Below, piece after piece: positions 1-11,733 of a stretch of 64,000 nt of DNA. The notes beneath the pieces were generated by a model. The model was not told where the DNA came from. It ran no database searches and saw only the letters and a list, made by a program, of their open reading frames with translations. The position numbers and the translations under genes are program-made. The DNA comes from Phanerodontia chrysosporium. Lineage: Eukaryota; Basidiomycota; Agaricomycetes; Polyporales; Phanerochaetaceae. Location: NCBI GenBank assembly GCA_001910725.1, contig MJGA01000020.1, forward strand, positions 372,001-436,000, given 5' to 3'. Position 1 is the stretch's first letter; each line of letters starts with the position of its first letter.

Positions 1-2119
1 GCAGTGGGCTGCGCGCAACGGCTACCTCTACGTCATCCAGCTGCTCATCGCACACAACGCCGACCCCAATATCACAGACGCGCAGGGCTACAACACGCTG
101 CACCTCGTCACCCATTCGTCATCCGTTATGCCCCTGCTCTATCTTCTGCACCAACCTATCAATGTAGACTCCAAAGATTCGCAAGGCCACACGTCGCTCA
201 TGTGGGCAGCCTACCAAGGCGACGCGCTCTCCGTGGACCTGCTGCTGAAGCACGGCGCCAGCCCCAACACCAAGGATGACGCCGGCCTGACCCCACTCCA
301 CTGGGCGGTCGTCCGTGGTAATAGAGTTTGCATCCGGAGACTGATCGAGGCTGGCGCCGACATAACTGCAAAAGATGGCGAGGGTAGAACGGCGCGAGAC
401 ATGGCGGTTGAGCTGAAGAGTCTCGGGCATGGAAGAGGGCATTGGAGGAGGGAGGATTCACCGAGGACGGGGTCAAAAAGAAGAAGCCCTTGAGCGAGGT
501 GCGCATGTATGCTGTTTCTGCTGTACTTCGAAGGTTGACGTTACTCCAGCGGAACACGAAAATCGTCATCTTCATGCTGCCGACCGTATTCCTCTGGCTC
601 ATGTTCATGACTTTGACAATCCTTCCTTGGTTTACTGGCATCATCCTTGCAATGGCTCTGTTCTTTGCCATGCACCATGTGCGTGTTATATTCTTACTGC
701 GCTGAATTGCGGACTGATCAAGTACTAGATTGTGACTCGGGTCCTGTTGGACAAGTCAAACTACACTGACAGCGTCACAGCGAGCCCATATTTCGCTGGC
801 ATCATCTTTGGCTCTATGGTCTGGGTCGCATACGCGTGGGCAACACGTCTGGTGCACCGTAAGTCTCTCAAAGCGCCCTTCCCGTCCACTCACTCATGTC
901 TGTACACCAGAAACTCAATCACACGCATTCACCCACCTCTCGTTTGCGCTGACATTCGGTCTCTGCGCATACAACTTCTTCCGCGCGATCAGCCTCGATC
1001 CCGGGACGTGCCCGAAGCCGTCGAGTGACGCGGAGCTCAAATCGATTATCGAGGACCTCGCGTCCGAGGGACGCCTGAACGGGCAGACGTTCTGCATACA
1101 GTGCATGGCCCGCAAGCCGCTGCGCTCGAAACACTGTCGGGTGTGCGACAAGTGTATTGCGCGGCATGATCAGTGCGTGATATCACCGTCTTGTATACGA
1201 CGGGTACTGATGCGGTTTTCTTGCAGTCACTGTCCATGGGTGTGGAATTGCAGTATGTACCTAACTCTTCACAATGGAGAGGTCTTGCTGACGATATCAT
1301 GCAGTCGGCGCTGGCAATCATCGCCAATTCCTCCTCTTTGTGCTTACCCTCGTGATCGGTATTGCTCTTTTTGACTATCTCACTTTTGCATGTAAGTTGA
1401 TCGACCACGGCGTTCTTGTGGGAAGAGCTCACCTAGTTTGTTCAGATTTTTCATCGCTCTCGATACCCACGGAATCCCCCCACATCTCTCCTTCATGTGT
1501 ACTTCCATCCTACCTCTGTGCCGTGACAGCGGCAGACACCTTCCTTGTCTCCGTCGCTGCTTGGGCGACACTGCAGCTCTCGTGGACCGTCGTGCTTCTC
1601 GCTACACAGCTCTGGCAGGTTGCGCGGCAGATGACGACGCTTGAAGTCTCCAACCTCGGGCGGTACGGCTTCATGGGCGGGCGCGGCGGCGCGAGCCTGG
1701 GCCAGCAGATGGGGCATCAGCACACGGGCTCGGACGACACGACGGCCGCGGGGCACCACCACCACAAACACGGGCTGTGCGGCGGGGGCGGGTTCATCAT
1801 GAACCTGCTGGGCTTTGACCGGTTCACGAAGGGCAAGGCGGCGGACGGGCTCGCACGGGCGGCGCGGGCGCCGAACCCGTTCCACCTCGGGCTCGTCGGG
1901 AACTGCAAGGACTTCTGGACGATGGGCCGCGAGCTCGGCGTCGAGTACGAGCGCCTGTACGACGTCCCGCCCGAGGGCTTCGTCGAGGCGAAGCGCCGCC
2001 GGCTGCGCGACGACGGCGAGGAGCCTGGTCGCAAGTCACTCCGGCAGAGCCTGCTCATGGGCCTTGGCCTCGGCCGCTCCGCGAGCCGCAGCGGGTACGA
2101 GCCGCTCAGCCAGGTGTAA
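1..2119 (+). CDS. AKR1: Akr1-type ankyrin-repeat DHHC palmitoyltransferase, 5'-truncated by the window edge
   Basis: S-palmitoyltransferase, a Golgi/endosomal membrane enzyme that acylates cysteines of client proteins. The first 420 bases encode ankyrin repeats (for example [13 protein letters not shown] and [13 protein letters not shown]), followed by hydrophobic segments around 560-690 and 730-860. The zinc-binding cysteine-rich domain lies around 1090-1250: [15 protein letters not shown], then CDKCIARHD, and the catalytic DHHC completed across an intron (about 1172-1226), giving [11 protein letters not shown]. Further introns fall near 676-725, 860-909, 1253-1304 and 1391 onward. The C-terminal tail is cytosolic-looking, with a poly-His stretch, and ends at a TAA after PLSQV. 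The ankyrin frame and the downstream [16 protein letters not shown] frame join only if one base is added near 422-428. The ankyrin-plus-DHHC order makes Akr1 a firm family call; the exact exons at 1390-1530 are less certain. Confidence 0.93.
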
Positions 2120-2378
2120 AGGCGGTCGCAGGTGAAGCGCAAAACGGCGGCAGACTATCTGTACTATCTCTTGTTCTCGCATCGCAATGGACTGTCAGGC
2201 ATCTCGTTGTATCCTATGGCAATCACCCCCTTCGTCTTCCCTGCATGTTGCTACGAACCTCTAGTGTACCCCAAGAACTGATATTTATACGTCGTGTGCT
2301 AGGTTGCAATGGAAAATATATACCCGAGTAGACTGGCCAGTGGTGTTTCCCGAGAGCGTAATGCTGCGAGCGGATGTC

Positions 2379-4593
2379 TCAGGTTTTGGCGGCGTACGCG
2401 GCGCGCTGGGCGTCGCGCTCCTCCTTCAGCCGCGCGATCTCGCGCAGGTCGGCGACCTTGAACGGCCACGTGAGCCAGTTCCCGCCGCTGCGCATGATCG
2501 GCAGGCCCATGTCCTCGAGGAGCGTGTCCGCGAGCTGGGGCCACCTGCACCGTCGTCAGCGCGTTCCGTCCCACAGCCAAGAAACACGCCGGCGGCGCGC
2601 ACGCACCCGAACATCGCCATGTCGGCCGCGTACGACTCGTTCGCGTAGCGGAACATGCCGGGGAAGCGCACGCGGAGCCACGCGTTGTTGCGCTCCGCGC
2701 TCGCGACGGCGGCCGCCGCGCTCGGCGGCACGCGCAGGAACGCGTCCCCGCGCAGGTACGACGCGATCCAGTGCGCGCACACCTCATACACGTACCCGTT
2801 GTTCGTCGAGAACTGCGCGCGCAACACGCAACAAAACGCGGAGGTCAGCGGCCCCGGGGGGCGACGAAGGGGGAGGGGAAAACGGAGCACACGCACGATC
2901 GCACCGTTCAGCGCAAAGTCGCGCCGGAGGATGTTCTTCGCGGGCACGATCCCGCGGTACACCGCAGCCGCGGGCTCCGCGCCGCCCGCGGGCGCGCGCG
3001 CGGGGGGCGGGTGCGCGAGCGACGCGTACGCGAATTCCCGGCGGTAGTCGGCGTCCTCGGGCGGCGGCGCGTGCGCGTCGAGGCCGAGCTCGCTGTACGT
3101 CGCCTCTGCACGCCGCTCGTCAGTTCGCTGCACGGCAACACGGGGGCAGGGAGCGCACCGTCGAGGATGTCCGCCCAGGACGAGCGGAAGCCCGTCGCGA
3201 GCACGACGGCGTCCGCGCGCAGCGCGCGCCCGTCGCCGAGCACGACGCTGCGGCCGTCGGCCCCGAAGCGCACGGCGCGCGCGGGCGCGGCGAGCGCGAT
3301 CTTGCCCGCGCGCACGAGGCTGAAGAAGCGGTCGGGCGCGGGCACGCCCTCGTCGTTCGTGCGCACGCCCCAGAAGACGCTCTGGGCACGCCGGAGCGGC
3401 GAGTCTCGCGGGACGCCGAGGGCTTTGTACTGCGTGTGCTCGTCAGTGGGGGGCCGCGCGGGGAAGGGGGGGAGGGGTGCGGCGCACCGAGTCCTGGACG
3501 AGCCCGTGCCAGAAAAAGTGCGTGAGCTTGCTGCCGAGCCAGGTCGTGTGGAGGAACCGCCTGGGCCCGAGAGGTAAGACTTGGGGCAGTGGGCGCGAGA
3601 GAAACGTGTGCTTACTCGAGTCTCGTGCGGAGCACAGGCGATGGTGACAGCACAGACAGGAGCCTGCTTTTGCGGATAAAGTCTGGGAGCGGGCTGGACG
3701 ACGCTACGACCGCGTCGGCGGTCTCAAAGACGACTGTGACCTTCCTCCCGTTGTTAGCCAAAAACGCGGCTGCGCTGTCACGACGAGGGGTAAGCATTCA
3801 AAGTATGCCAGTGGAGATGGCTGCGCACTCCCAGGCTGACTTGCCGCCGCCGACGACCACCGCATGGCCAGGCTCAGGGCTCGTTAGAGGTTGCACGGCG
3901 TTCAATAGCTTGTTGGTGTTCTTCTTGAGCTCGATTGAGTGGAAGACAGGGCCGAGGAAGCCCGCAGCCTGGGCATCTTCAGGAGATAGAGAAGGAGGAT
4001 ACTTGGGCACGCTGCACGCCTATTAGAGTTCACGTAAGGCTTTCCCCGCACGAAGAACGCAATGTGACGCACTCCTGTGCACAATACGATTTTGTCGTAC
4101 TTGAGGTGGCGCTCCTCGCCAGTGTTCCGATCCTGGACGGTGACCGTCCACCGCTTGCCGTCAGGAGGGGCGTCCGGTCCTGCAGAGCGTATCCGGGTCA
4201 CGACCGTGTCATACTGCACCCGACCCTTGAGAAAGTTGTCCGCGAAGCTTTCCATGTACAGCCGCATGTCCTCGCCGCCCAGCCGTCCGCCCGACTCTGC
4301 GGCGTCCGCGGGGGGCGGCATAGGCAACGACGAGAAGCGATACTCGCCATGGACACTAGCAGAGCCGCGCTCGTCGTCAGAGAAGCCGAAAGTACATGTG
4401 CTGGGGCGACGCACTTGTTGATGCGCAGCTCGGGATAGATGCGCTCCTCGGCCCACGTCCCGCCGGGCGAGTGGTCGCGGGTGAGGACGTCGACGTGGGT
4501 GAAGCCGTCTGCGACGAGCACCTGCGCGCTCACGAGGCCCGCGGCACCCGCCCCGACGACGCAGACCGCCTTGTCGAGCTCTGTGTCGCCCAT
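2379..4593 (-). CDS. flavin-containing monooxygenase (FMO-like, class B)
   Basis: Predicted FAD- and NADPH-dependent monooxygenase. The start at 4593 puts the dinucleotide-binding motif VCVVGAGAAGLVSAQVL within the first 30 residues, followed by PGGTW, typical of FMO-like proteins. A second nucleotide-binding motif, AVVVGGGKSAW, is encoded near 3835-3870. The stretch VVLATGFRSSWADIL near 3170-3210 is the usual ATGF-type segment. The C terminus, around 2379-2540, reads MGLPIMRSGGNWLTWPFKV and ends at TGA. Introns can be placed with good splice sites: donor GTGCGTCGCC after ELRINN, donor GTGCGTCACA after VLCTG, and one of about 60 bases between the NADPH motif and FLANNGRKVTVVFE. The substrate cannot be deduced: N- or S-oxidation or Baeyer-Villiger activity are all possible. 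The gene is divergent from the GT17 gene, across 1.46 kb. Confidence 0.9.
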
Positions 4594-6050
4594 GTGTGCG
4601 CGAAAGAACGCGTTGTTGTCCGTGGGGGCCTAGCAGGTGCCCGATCTTTATAGGAGGGCCTGGCGTGCGGACAATCAGCGCCGTGTCGATAAGGCGAGAG
4701 GGAGCGACCGTCCCGCGCCGGCATCGTGGCCACGGTCGGTAATATGCACATTGCCCGTGCGCGTACACTTGGACATGAAACGCAGGCGAGCGAGCGCGGT
4801 GTGCCCGAGGCGCCCCAGGCATGGAACGTCCGATGCGCTGTGCAGGACGCCTTGTAGCAGAGCAGCGTGGGCAGGCACGGCTGTAACAGCCCGGCGGGGG
4901 CAGTCGTTCGAGGGGCGGCTTACCGGTGGTCCCAGCAGTGAGCTGTTGAGTGGCGAGGACGGGCTCTCCGCGAACGAGGAGCCAAGCTCAAATGCTGCTG
5001 GCGGTGCGGGGGCTGCCGGCGAAGCAGGACCGTGACCCCCTTGGATGAAGATTTGGGGTGCGTGGATGCCCCCCACCGCGTGCACTAGCTGCCGCATCAC
5101 CGCGCAGAGGCCCGAAGAGTGCCCGCGTATGCACGCGTCCTCGGAGACCATCTCGAGCGAGTCGCCTTGGCACGACCTTTGTGCTGCAAGAGAGGCCTGT
5201 ATGACTTGTGAGACGACGTCTGACAAAAGTCTCACAACATTGCCACAGGCGTGGGTGTTCGGCGCAGAGGGCTGGCTGCGGCAGAACATGAGCCGCCGAG
5301 CCGGGCCGCTGGAACCCTAACCCCCGAGTTGGGTGAGAGTGCAGGAGATGACACGCTGACCATTGTCTAGGAGACACACCGGTAATGTCTCTGGGGCAGT
5401 CTCAAGAGCGACCAATCTGCTACATGAACAGGACCAACATGGTGAGCGGCCGCGCGGACGAGATCAGCTTCACGCTTCCAGGTCATAGTACTAGTAGCTT
5501 CATCGGAAGAGCAACAAGCTCAGCATCAAGGTGCGGCGTCCCGTCTCCAACTGAGATGAGCATCTCCAAAAAACTCTATATCTAGGTTTCCTGAATGCCA
5601 GTGTTGTGGAGGACAAACGCAAGGGTCGACGCAAAGAGCTAACGCCTACAAGGACCGCCGCGGGTCCCACTTGGGAGCTCCTCATGTTGTGCCACCAGGG
5701 AGTCGACTGCCGGCCGCGCGATCTTGTTTCGATGATCATTGATAGCTCCGTCGATGGTTGACCCGCATTGCTGTGTAGGCGCGCTGCAGAACGCGTTCAC
5801 CCTTGTCGAGACGACATGCAAAGTCCACGGGTCTTGCAGCGGCTGCTCACAAGGAAATATTTGACCTCTGAAGGAAGAGGCCTTACGAGGATTGCCCATA
5901 GAAGGAGAGAGGCATTCCTGAAATCAAAGTTTCATGACAGTGGGGCACAGCCTATCCCGAAACTGCAGTGGCTTGGCAGAGCTCGATCGCATCCCGGACG
6001 TCGTCAACCAGGCCCAGCACAGCGCCGCCTCTTCCTCTCTGCCCCCCACC
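4594..6050. other. intergenic region between FMO and GT17 genes
   Basis: A 1.46-kb divergent intergenic region. No recognisable family was found on either strand. The only frame with some protein-like character is on the minus strand at 4675-5289 (listed separately). It presumably contains the promoters of both flanking genes, but no clear TATA box or other site was identified. Confidence 0.5.
4675..5289 (-). CDS. doubtful open frame, 204 codons, Cys-containing
   Basis: An uninterrupted frame upstream of the FMO gene. I do not recognise it. The N-terminal third looks like folded protein rather than GC-rich noise: it mixes aliphatic and polar residues with spaced cysteines (THACGNVVRLLSDVVSQVIQ, then SCQGDSLEMVSEDACIRGHS and GLCAVMRQLV). 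The later part is Ala/Pro/Ser-rich and less convincing. There is no signal peptide at the ATG, and I found no convincing upstream exon. It could be the 3' exon of a small secreted Cys-rich protein or chance. Low confidence. Confidence 0.2.
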   Translation of the reverse strand: MFCRSQPSAPNTHACGNVVRLLSDVVSQVIQASLAAQRSCQGDSLEMVSEDACIRGHSSGLCAVMRQLVHAVGGIHAPQIFIQGGHGPASPAAPAPPAAFELGSSFAESPSSPLNSSLLGPPVSRPSNDCPRRAVTAVPAHAALLQGVLHSASDVPCLGRLGHTALARLRFMSKCTRTGNVHITDRGHDAGAGRSLPLALSTRR

Positions 6051-7368
6051 ATGCACCTCCGCCAACGCTTCGCTCTCCTCGTCGGCGCCGTGCTCTCCCT
6101 CTTCCTCATCGCCGCCCTCGTTACGCACCAGTGAGTGCCCCCAGCCTCGCCTGCAGCGCACCCCTCAGACCCCAGCACCACCCCCAGGCAGCAGCTGCAC
6201 AACCTCCTCTCCTACTCGACGCGCCCGCTCTGGGACACGCCCGACGGACCAAAGACCGTCATCCCGCACTTCTACGCAGAGGGCGTGCCCATCGACGCCC
6301 ACCTCTGCGCGCTGCACGGCTGGGCGCCCCGCCCGCCGGACGACGCCCCGGAGGTGTGGGACGCCGTGCTCGTGAGCAGCGAGCTCGACCTGCTCGAGCT
6401 GCGCCTGCACGAGCTCGCGGCGGTCGTCGACAAGGTCTTCGTCGTCGAGGCCGACCGCACGTTCACCGGCCGCCCGAAGCCGCTCGCGTTCGCCGCCGCG
6501 CGCGCCGAGCCGCGCTTCGCGCCGTTCGCGGGCCGCATCGTCTACTCCGTCTTCCGCGCGCGCGCGCTGCGCCCCGGCGAGTCGCCCTTCGCGAACGAGA
6601 TCGCGCAGCGCCTGCACATGGACGCGCTCCTCCGCGAGCACGCGCGCCGCGCGCCGCGCCCGCCGCTCGTCGTGTTCTCCGACGTCGACGAGATCCCGTA
6701 CGCGCACACGCTCGCGCTCCTCCGCGCGTGCGCGGCGCCCGCGCCGCTCCACCTGCAGATGCGCGAGTTCCTGTACTCGTTCGAGTGGCCCGCGGGCGAG
6801 GGCAGCTGGCGCGCGCAGGTGCACCGCTACACGGGCGAGGACGGCGCCGCGGGCTACGGCCACTCGCGCGCGACGGACCTCAAGCTCGCGGACGCCGGCT
6901 GGCACTGCAGCTTCTGCTTCAGGACGATCGACGAGTTTGTGGCGAAGATGAGGGGTGCGTGTGCTGCTCTTGTTTCGTGTGTGCCGCGGTTGGGGGGGCT
7001 CATGCGCGCACGCGCCGGACAGGCTATTCGCACGCCGACAGGGTGACGGACGACGCCCTGCTCGACCCCAATCGCATACAGCGGGTGATATGTGAAGGCT
7101 CGGACATCTTTGGCATGCTCCCTGAGGCATATCGGGTACGTGGCCCTTTCGCAGGCACCTGCTGTGCACCTGACTCTGCCGCAGTGGAAGGACCTCATCG
7201 CGCTCATGGACAAGGACCCGTGCGTGCCTCTGCTCCATGTTTGTATCATCCTTGGCTTACGCACCCCGTAGCACCCCGTCCGCCGTCCACCTCCCAAAAT
7301 ACCTCCTCGAGAACAGCGACCGCTTCCGATACCTGCTCCCGGGAGGATGCATCCGCGAATCATCATAG
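6051..7368 (+). CDS. glycosyltransferase family 17-like (beta-1,4-mannosyl-glycoprotein GlcNAc-transferase type)
   Basis: Probable type II Golgi membrane glycosyltransferase of the GT17 (MGAT3-like) family, which in animals adds bisecting GlcNAc; the fungal substrate is unknown. The start at 6051 gives a short cytosolic tail (MHLRQR) and one membrane anchor (FALLVGAVLSLFLIAALV). A short intron beginning GTGAGTGCCC follows. The catalytic region contains SSELDLLELRLHELAAVVD, VFVVEADRTFTGRPKPLAF and VVFSDVDEIPYAHT, where DVDE is the likely metal/nucleotide-sugar motif. Conserved GWHCSFCFRTIDEFVAKM lies near 6895-6950. Three later introns (about 6954-7020, 7137-7183 and 7219-7270) join exons encoding DRVTDDALLDPNRIQRV, WKDLIALMDKDP and a C terminus ending GGCIRESS. 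The first long exon is strongly GC-biased. Family call is firm; activity is inferred. Confidence 0.9.
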
Positions 7369-8048
7369 CCGACTCGCTCGACCCAATACTTGTCGCTAAT
7401 TTATACGATACCCTTGTCACTGTATTGATATGTATTTCTATGGGCATTTGGCGCAACAACTGGTTACACGCATCCTGTCGCTGAGAGAATAGCCGGGGAG
7501 TTGCTTCAACCCCTCTGGTGTGAGTAGCCGATAGCTGCAGGACATCCACACGAACCCGTTGAGCATTGCAGTTCGGGTAAAGGACGAGTACGTTTCTGCC
7601 TTTGCACAGCATGCCATGCCAGAAGACAAGAGATCGGGTGTGTCACCATTAAGCATATACACCACAGCCGCGCAGCCGTGAAGCGTGTGCAAGTCGTACA
7701 ACCGCATATGATACATGTTCGGATTTACCTACAAACGTGCGACATGATTAGCGCGACACACAGACGGACGCCGCCCGAACGTGCGCCGGCGGGGCATACT
7801 AAACGGAGGAGGGAGCTCTGCTACAGGGACGGAAGTTGGGGGGTTGGGAACGAAGATGGGACGTGCGACGAAACAGAAGCGGGGCGGGTAACAATGTCGC
7901 AGTTTGGATGCACAGCGAAAAACGAAGAAAAGAAAAGAAAAGACAGCAAAAGAATAATAACGATAACGAGCGCGTCCGCGCATGCACCACGAGACAACAG
8001 CAGACGAGAAAAACGACAGAAGAGTAAGAACAGCAGAGAGAGACACGC
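7369..8048. other. convergent intergenic region, no gene seen
   Basis: About 680 bases between the 3' ends of the GT17 and velvet genes. It is markedly less GC-rich than its neighbours, with A-rich stretches around 7920-8040. No protein family was recognised on either strand; presumably it holds the 3' UTRs and polyadenylation signals of the two converging genes. Confidence 0.5.
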
Positions 8049-11000
8049 TCAATCGTCAATAATACTCCCGATGCTCAACGGGTTCTTCTTCGCGCTCCCC
8101 CCGCGCTCGATCTCACGGGCGCCACCCGCGCTCGGCGGCGTCGCGCTGCGCAGGGGCGCGAGCTCGATGCCGCGCCCGCCAGCGCCGCGGTACTCGGCGC
8201 GGGGCGGGTACGGCTCGCGGTACTCGCGCTGCTGCTGCTGCTGCGCGTACGCGGAGGGCGGCGGCGCAGCGTGCGCGGCGTCCTGCTGCGCGAGCGGCAC
8301 GTTCCAGCTCGCGGCGTGCAGCGCCGTGCTCGCGCCGCCGAACGCCGGGGCGCCGCTCCACGCGTGCGCAGGCGCACCGCCACTCCCTCCTCCTCCTCCT
8401 CCTCCTCCGGGCGGCCCCGCTGCGCCCGCGCCACCGCCCGCGCCGTCGATGCCGAGCCCGCCGACGAGCCCGCCCGACGCCGGCGCGGCGCCCGGCGGGA
8501 CGGGGTACCCGCTGAAGCCGGACGCGCCCTGCGCGGGCGGCGTGCCGAGCGCGTAGCGGCCCTGGCTCTGCGTCGGGCTCGCGTGGATGCTGCCCGCGGA
8601 GCCCTGGCGCGCGGCGGGCTGGTGGTAGCCCTGCGCGGCGGGCGGCGCGCCCGCGCCCGCGCCGGGCGGCGGCGGCGGCGGCGGGTAGCTGCCGTATGGG
8701 CCCTGCTGCGCGTGCGCATGCGCCGGCGGCGGCGCGCCGTAGCCCCCGCGGTGCGCCGGCGGCGGTGCGTGGTACCCGCCCTGGTAGTCGTACACGACCT
8801 GCCCCGGCGGCGGCGGCGGCGGCGACGGTGGCGGCCCGTGGTGCGCGTAGCCGTGCGGCGTGTGCGGCTGCTGGTGCGCGTGCGGGGGGCCGTGCGGGGG
8901 CGGGGGCGGCCGTGGTGCGACTGCGCGTGCGACGGATGCTGCCCCGGCGGGGGCGGCGGGGGCGGGTGCTCGTAGTACCCGTTCTGGCTGTACTGCGGGT
9001 GGTGCGGCGGGGCGGGGCGGGGGCGGGGCGCCGTAGCCCTGGTAGTCGTACCGCTGCGCGTGCGAGGGCGGCGGTGGGGGATGCTGCTGCCCCGGGTGCG
9101 CGGGCGGCGGAGGCGGATAGTGGTGCGGCTGCGGATACGGGTCGTACCGCGCCGGCTGCTGGTGCGCAGGCGGCGCGCTCCACGCACCCTGCACGGGGGC
9201 TTGCGGCGGAGGGTACGTCGAGTAGTGCGGCGGAGGAGGCGCGCCAGCGGGGCCCGGCCCAGAAGGAGGCCCGTGCGAGTACTGCACATGCGGAGCAGCA
9301 ATGTATTGATGACCGGCCGGCGGAGGCGGAGGCGGTGGATGCGACGGGTGCGCAGCGTGTGGAGGCGGCGGATGCTGCTCGTACCCTGCGTACTGGCCAG
9401 GCGCCGGGGGCGGCGGCGCGTAGCGGCTGTCGTACGCATAGTGGTGTGCATGCGGGTCACCCTGCGGGGGTGCGGCGTGCGCTGGCGGACCGTGCGGGGG
9501 CGGCGGCGGCGGATGGGCAGGCAGCGCCGGGTCAAGCGGCGGCCACGACTGCTGGTGCTGGTGCTGGGGGTACGGCTGGTGTGGCTGCACCTGCGCCGAG
9601 GCAGACACTGGGCTCGCATGGATCACGGCGGAGCTGGGCTCGCCGACGTCCGAGTGCGCATAGCCGTCGTCCTGTCGCGCGCGCTTGGGCGCACGCTCGT
9701 TGATGCTGTCCCTGCGCGAGCTTCCTCTGCGTTCTGCAATGGAGCTCCGCGGCTCTGGATCGTCGCTCCGGCCGCGGTCCCTATCGCGTTCCCTATCGCG
9801 GTCGCGATCCCTCCCACGCTCGCGCTCACGGTCGTAGTCCCTGTGGCTGTCTTCGTCGCGTTCCGGAGGGTCCAGTCGCACGGGCGGACCACTGCTGCTC
9901 GGGAAAACGGTCTGGCCTTGCGCAGACGCAGGTTCGGGAACGGGTCCCAGCGGAACAGGGGCAGGTCCCATCCCGACGCTGATGCCCCCAGGGTTCGATG
10001 CTGGCGCCTGCGTTCCGGGAACAGGGCCGAGAGGGACCGGCACAGGCATGGGCAGTGGTGTCGGCGCCTCTAATGCTTGGGCTGGCCTTTTGCGTACACG
10101 TATGTCCTTCCGGATACGGATTTTAATCCCTGGTCTGCGAGGGAACATGAGAGTGGAGTCGATTCTGCGGGTAGAGACAATGGTGAGCATTGCACTCTAA
10201 AATTGACTGAATAGCCAGTCAAAGACGGCTCTACATACCTTCCATTCCCGGAAACTTTTTCGCAGTGTAAACATAGAATGGAGCTGAGAAGATGGACTTG
10301 CAATGATATACGTGTGATCTTCGTAGAGGTCCAGTTAGCCCGAATGTATGCGCAATAATGGAGAGTTACTCACCCTACTACCTCAAACAGGCTCAGTTTC
10401 AGGCGGTAGCTGCCCTCTGTCCGGACGCTGAGATCCGGGAAGACAAAGAATCCCGCGTCCTCGTTCGCGTTTTCTGCGTCCTTCAGATGGTAGAGCGACG
10501 AGACGACGGAGCCTGTCGTGCATTTTGTCTTCCCGTCCTGCCGGAGAGAGACGCGTTAGTGCGGGCTCGAGAATCACCACTTTGAGGGCACAGGCACGCC
10601 GACGACTCGGGCGAGGTATGCGCGAGGAAGCGCATTTCCAGACGCCGGGCTATCCACAGCAGCGCGAATGCGGTGGCACCGGTCGCTATTGGCGCTTGGC
10701 AGCCTGCTCCGTGGAATGCCCGAGAGCACACAAGCGCGTGCACATCCGGCGCCGGGCAGGCTTTCTCTTCGAAATCGTCTTCGCGACAGCAGGATCACCG
10801 GTGACAATAACGGCGACAACAGTGCCCATATTCGAGCGCGCGCAGCACCAGACGCAGACACAAGAGGTGCGAAAAGAGAAACGCACCTTGAGCCAGTGCA
10901 GCTCGACGTCCTCATCTGGCTTGGCGAGCGCGGCGAACATGAAGTAGTACGGGTTCTGCAGGTACGACTGCGTGCCCGACGACGGCCCTGCGACAGGTGA

Positions 11001-11733
11001 GCGGACTGGGAGCGATGACCAGGGCGATGGGGGGGACGCACCGGGCGAGCTGTCGCGCGAGCCGCCGGCGTCGCCGTCGTCGCGATGCTGCCCACCGAGC
11101 GAGCGCTCCCGGCGCGTCGAGCGGTCGATCACGCGCAGCTGCACGATCGGCGGGGGGTCGATGGGCCTGCGGTCGGCTGTTGCATGGGGCGCGGCGGGTG
11201 GCGGGGCGAAAGACGGTGGAGCGGGTGTGCGTTCGGCGACGGGCGGTGATGCGCATTATTGTCGGCGCAAGTGACGTGATCGGGCGCGCGCGCGGGACAG
11301 GGGAGTGGGGACGAAAGCGTCGTGGTAAGTGATTGCGCCAGGAGAGAGGAGAGAGAGGGAACGCACCTTTGCCGCCGACACCGCACATCCGGGCTTGCTT
11401 GGGCTCCTGGCGGACGATGAGCTCGTATTCCCTGGTGTCATAGGGACGCATGAGTAAAGGTGGACGGGCGGTGCTCTGGGGCGGATTGTGTGTGGTACGG
11501 AGCGTCGGGGACGGGGCGGGGAGCGTGGAAGGAAAGAGGGGACGGTGTGGTTCGGAGGAGGGAGGGAGTTATATCGTGGAGGAGGGGGAGGAGAGGGAAG
11601 GGCCCAGGGACATGGATTCGGGTCTGACGCATCCAAGGGAGAGGGCGGGGGAGAAAAGTACTCACAGGTTCTCTCTGTCATAGTGTTCGGTGCCGAGGGT
11701 GTGGTGTATGAACTGGGGCTGCTCGTCTTCCAT
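8049..11733 (-). CDS. vosA: velvet-domain regulator, VosA-like, with very long low-complexity tail
   Basis: Nuclear regulator of development and secondary metabolism with the fungal velvet DNA-binding/dimerisation domain. Exons on the minus strand can be placed at 11733-11666, 11473-11367, 11176-10887, 10537-10374, 10318-10239 and 10164-8049. The domain reads in order: [38 protein letters not shown], a Ser/Gly/Pro-rich insert of about 50 residues, [60 protein letters not shown] and [12 protein letters not shown]. The expected continuation [15 protein letters not shown] is present but one frame over, near 10128-10134, so the gene needs one added base there. The remaining ~700 residues are disordered, rich in Pro, His, Tyr, Gly and Gln, with poly-Pro and a poly-Gly run. 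VosA is preferred over VelB or VeA because of the [11 protein letters not shown] and [10 protein letters not shown] wording; the subfamily is inference. Confidence 0.88.

Noticed and set aside
7915..8040. A-rich tract as possible retroelement poly-A tail
   Set aside because: No target-site duplication or upstream element sequence is visible; a 3' UTR location explains it.
8271..10073. Long plus-strand frames of 230-340 codons opposite the velvet tail
   Set aside because: They are mirror images of the low-complexity, GC-rich velvet exon (poly-Arg/Ala translations) and not independent genes.
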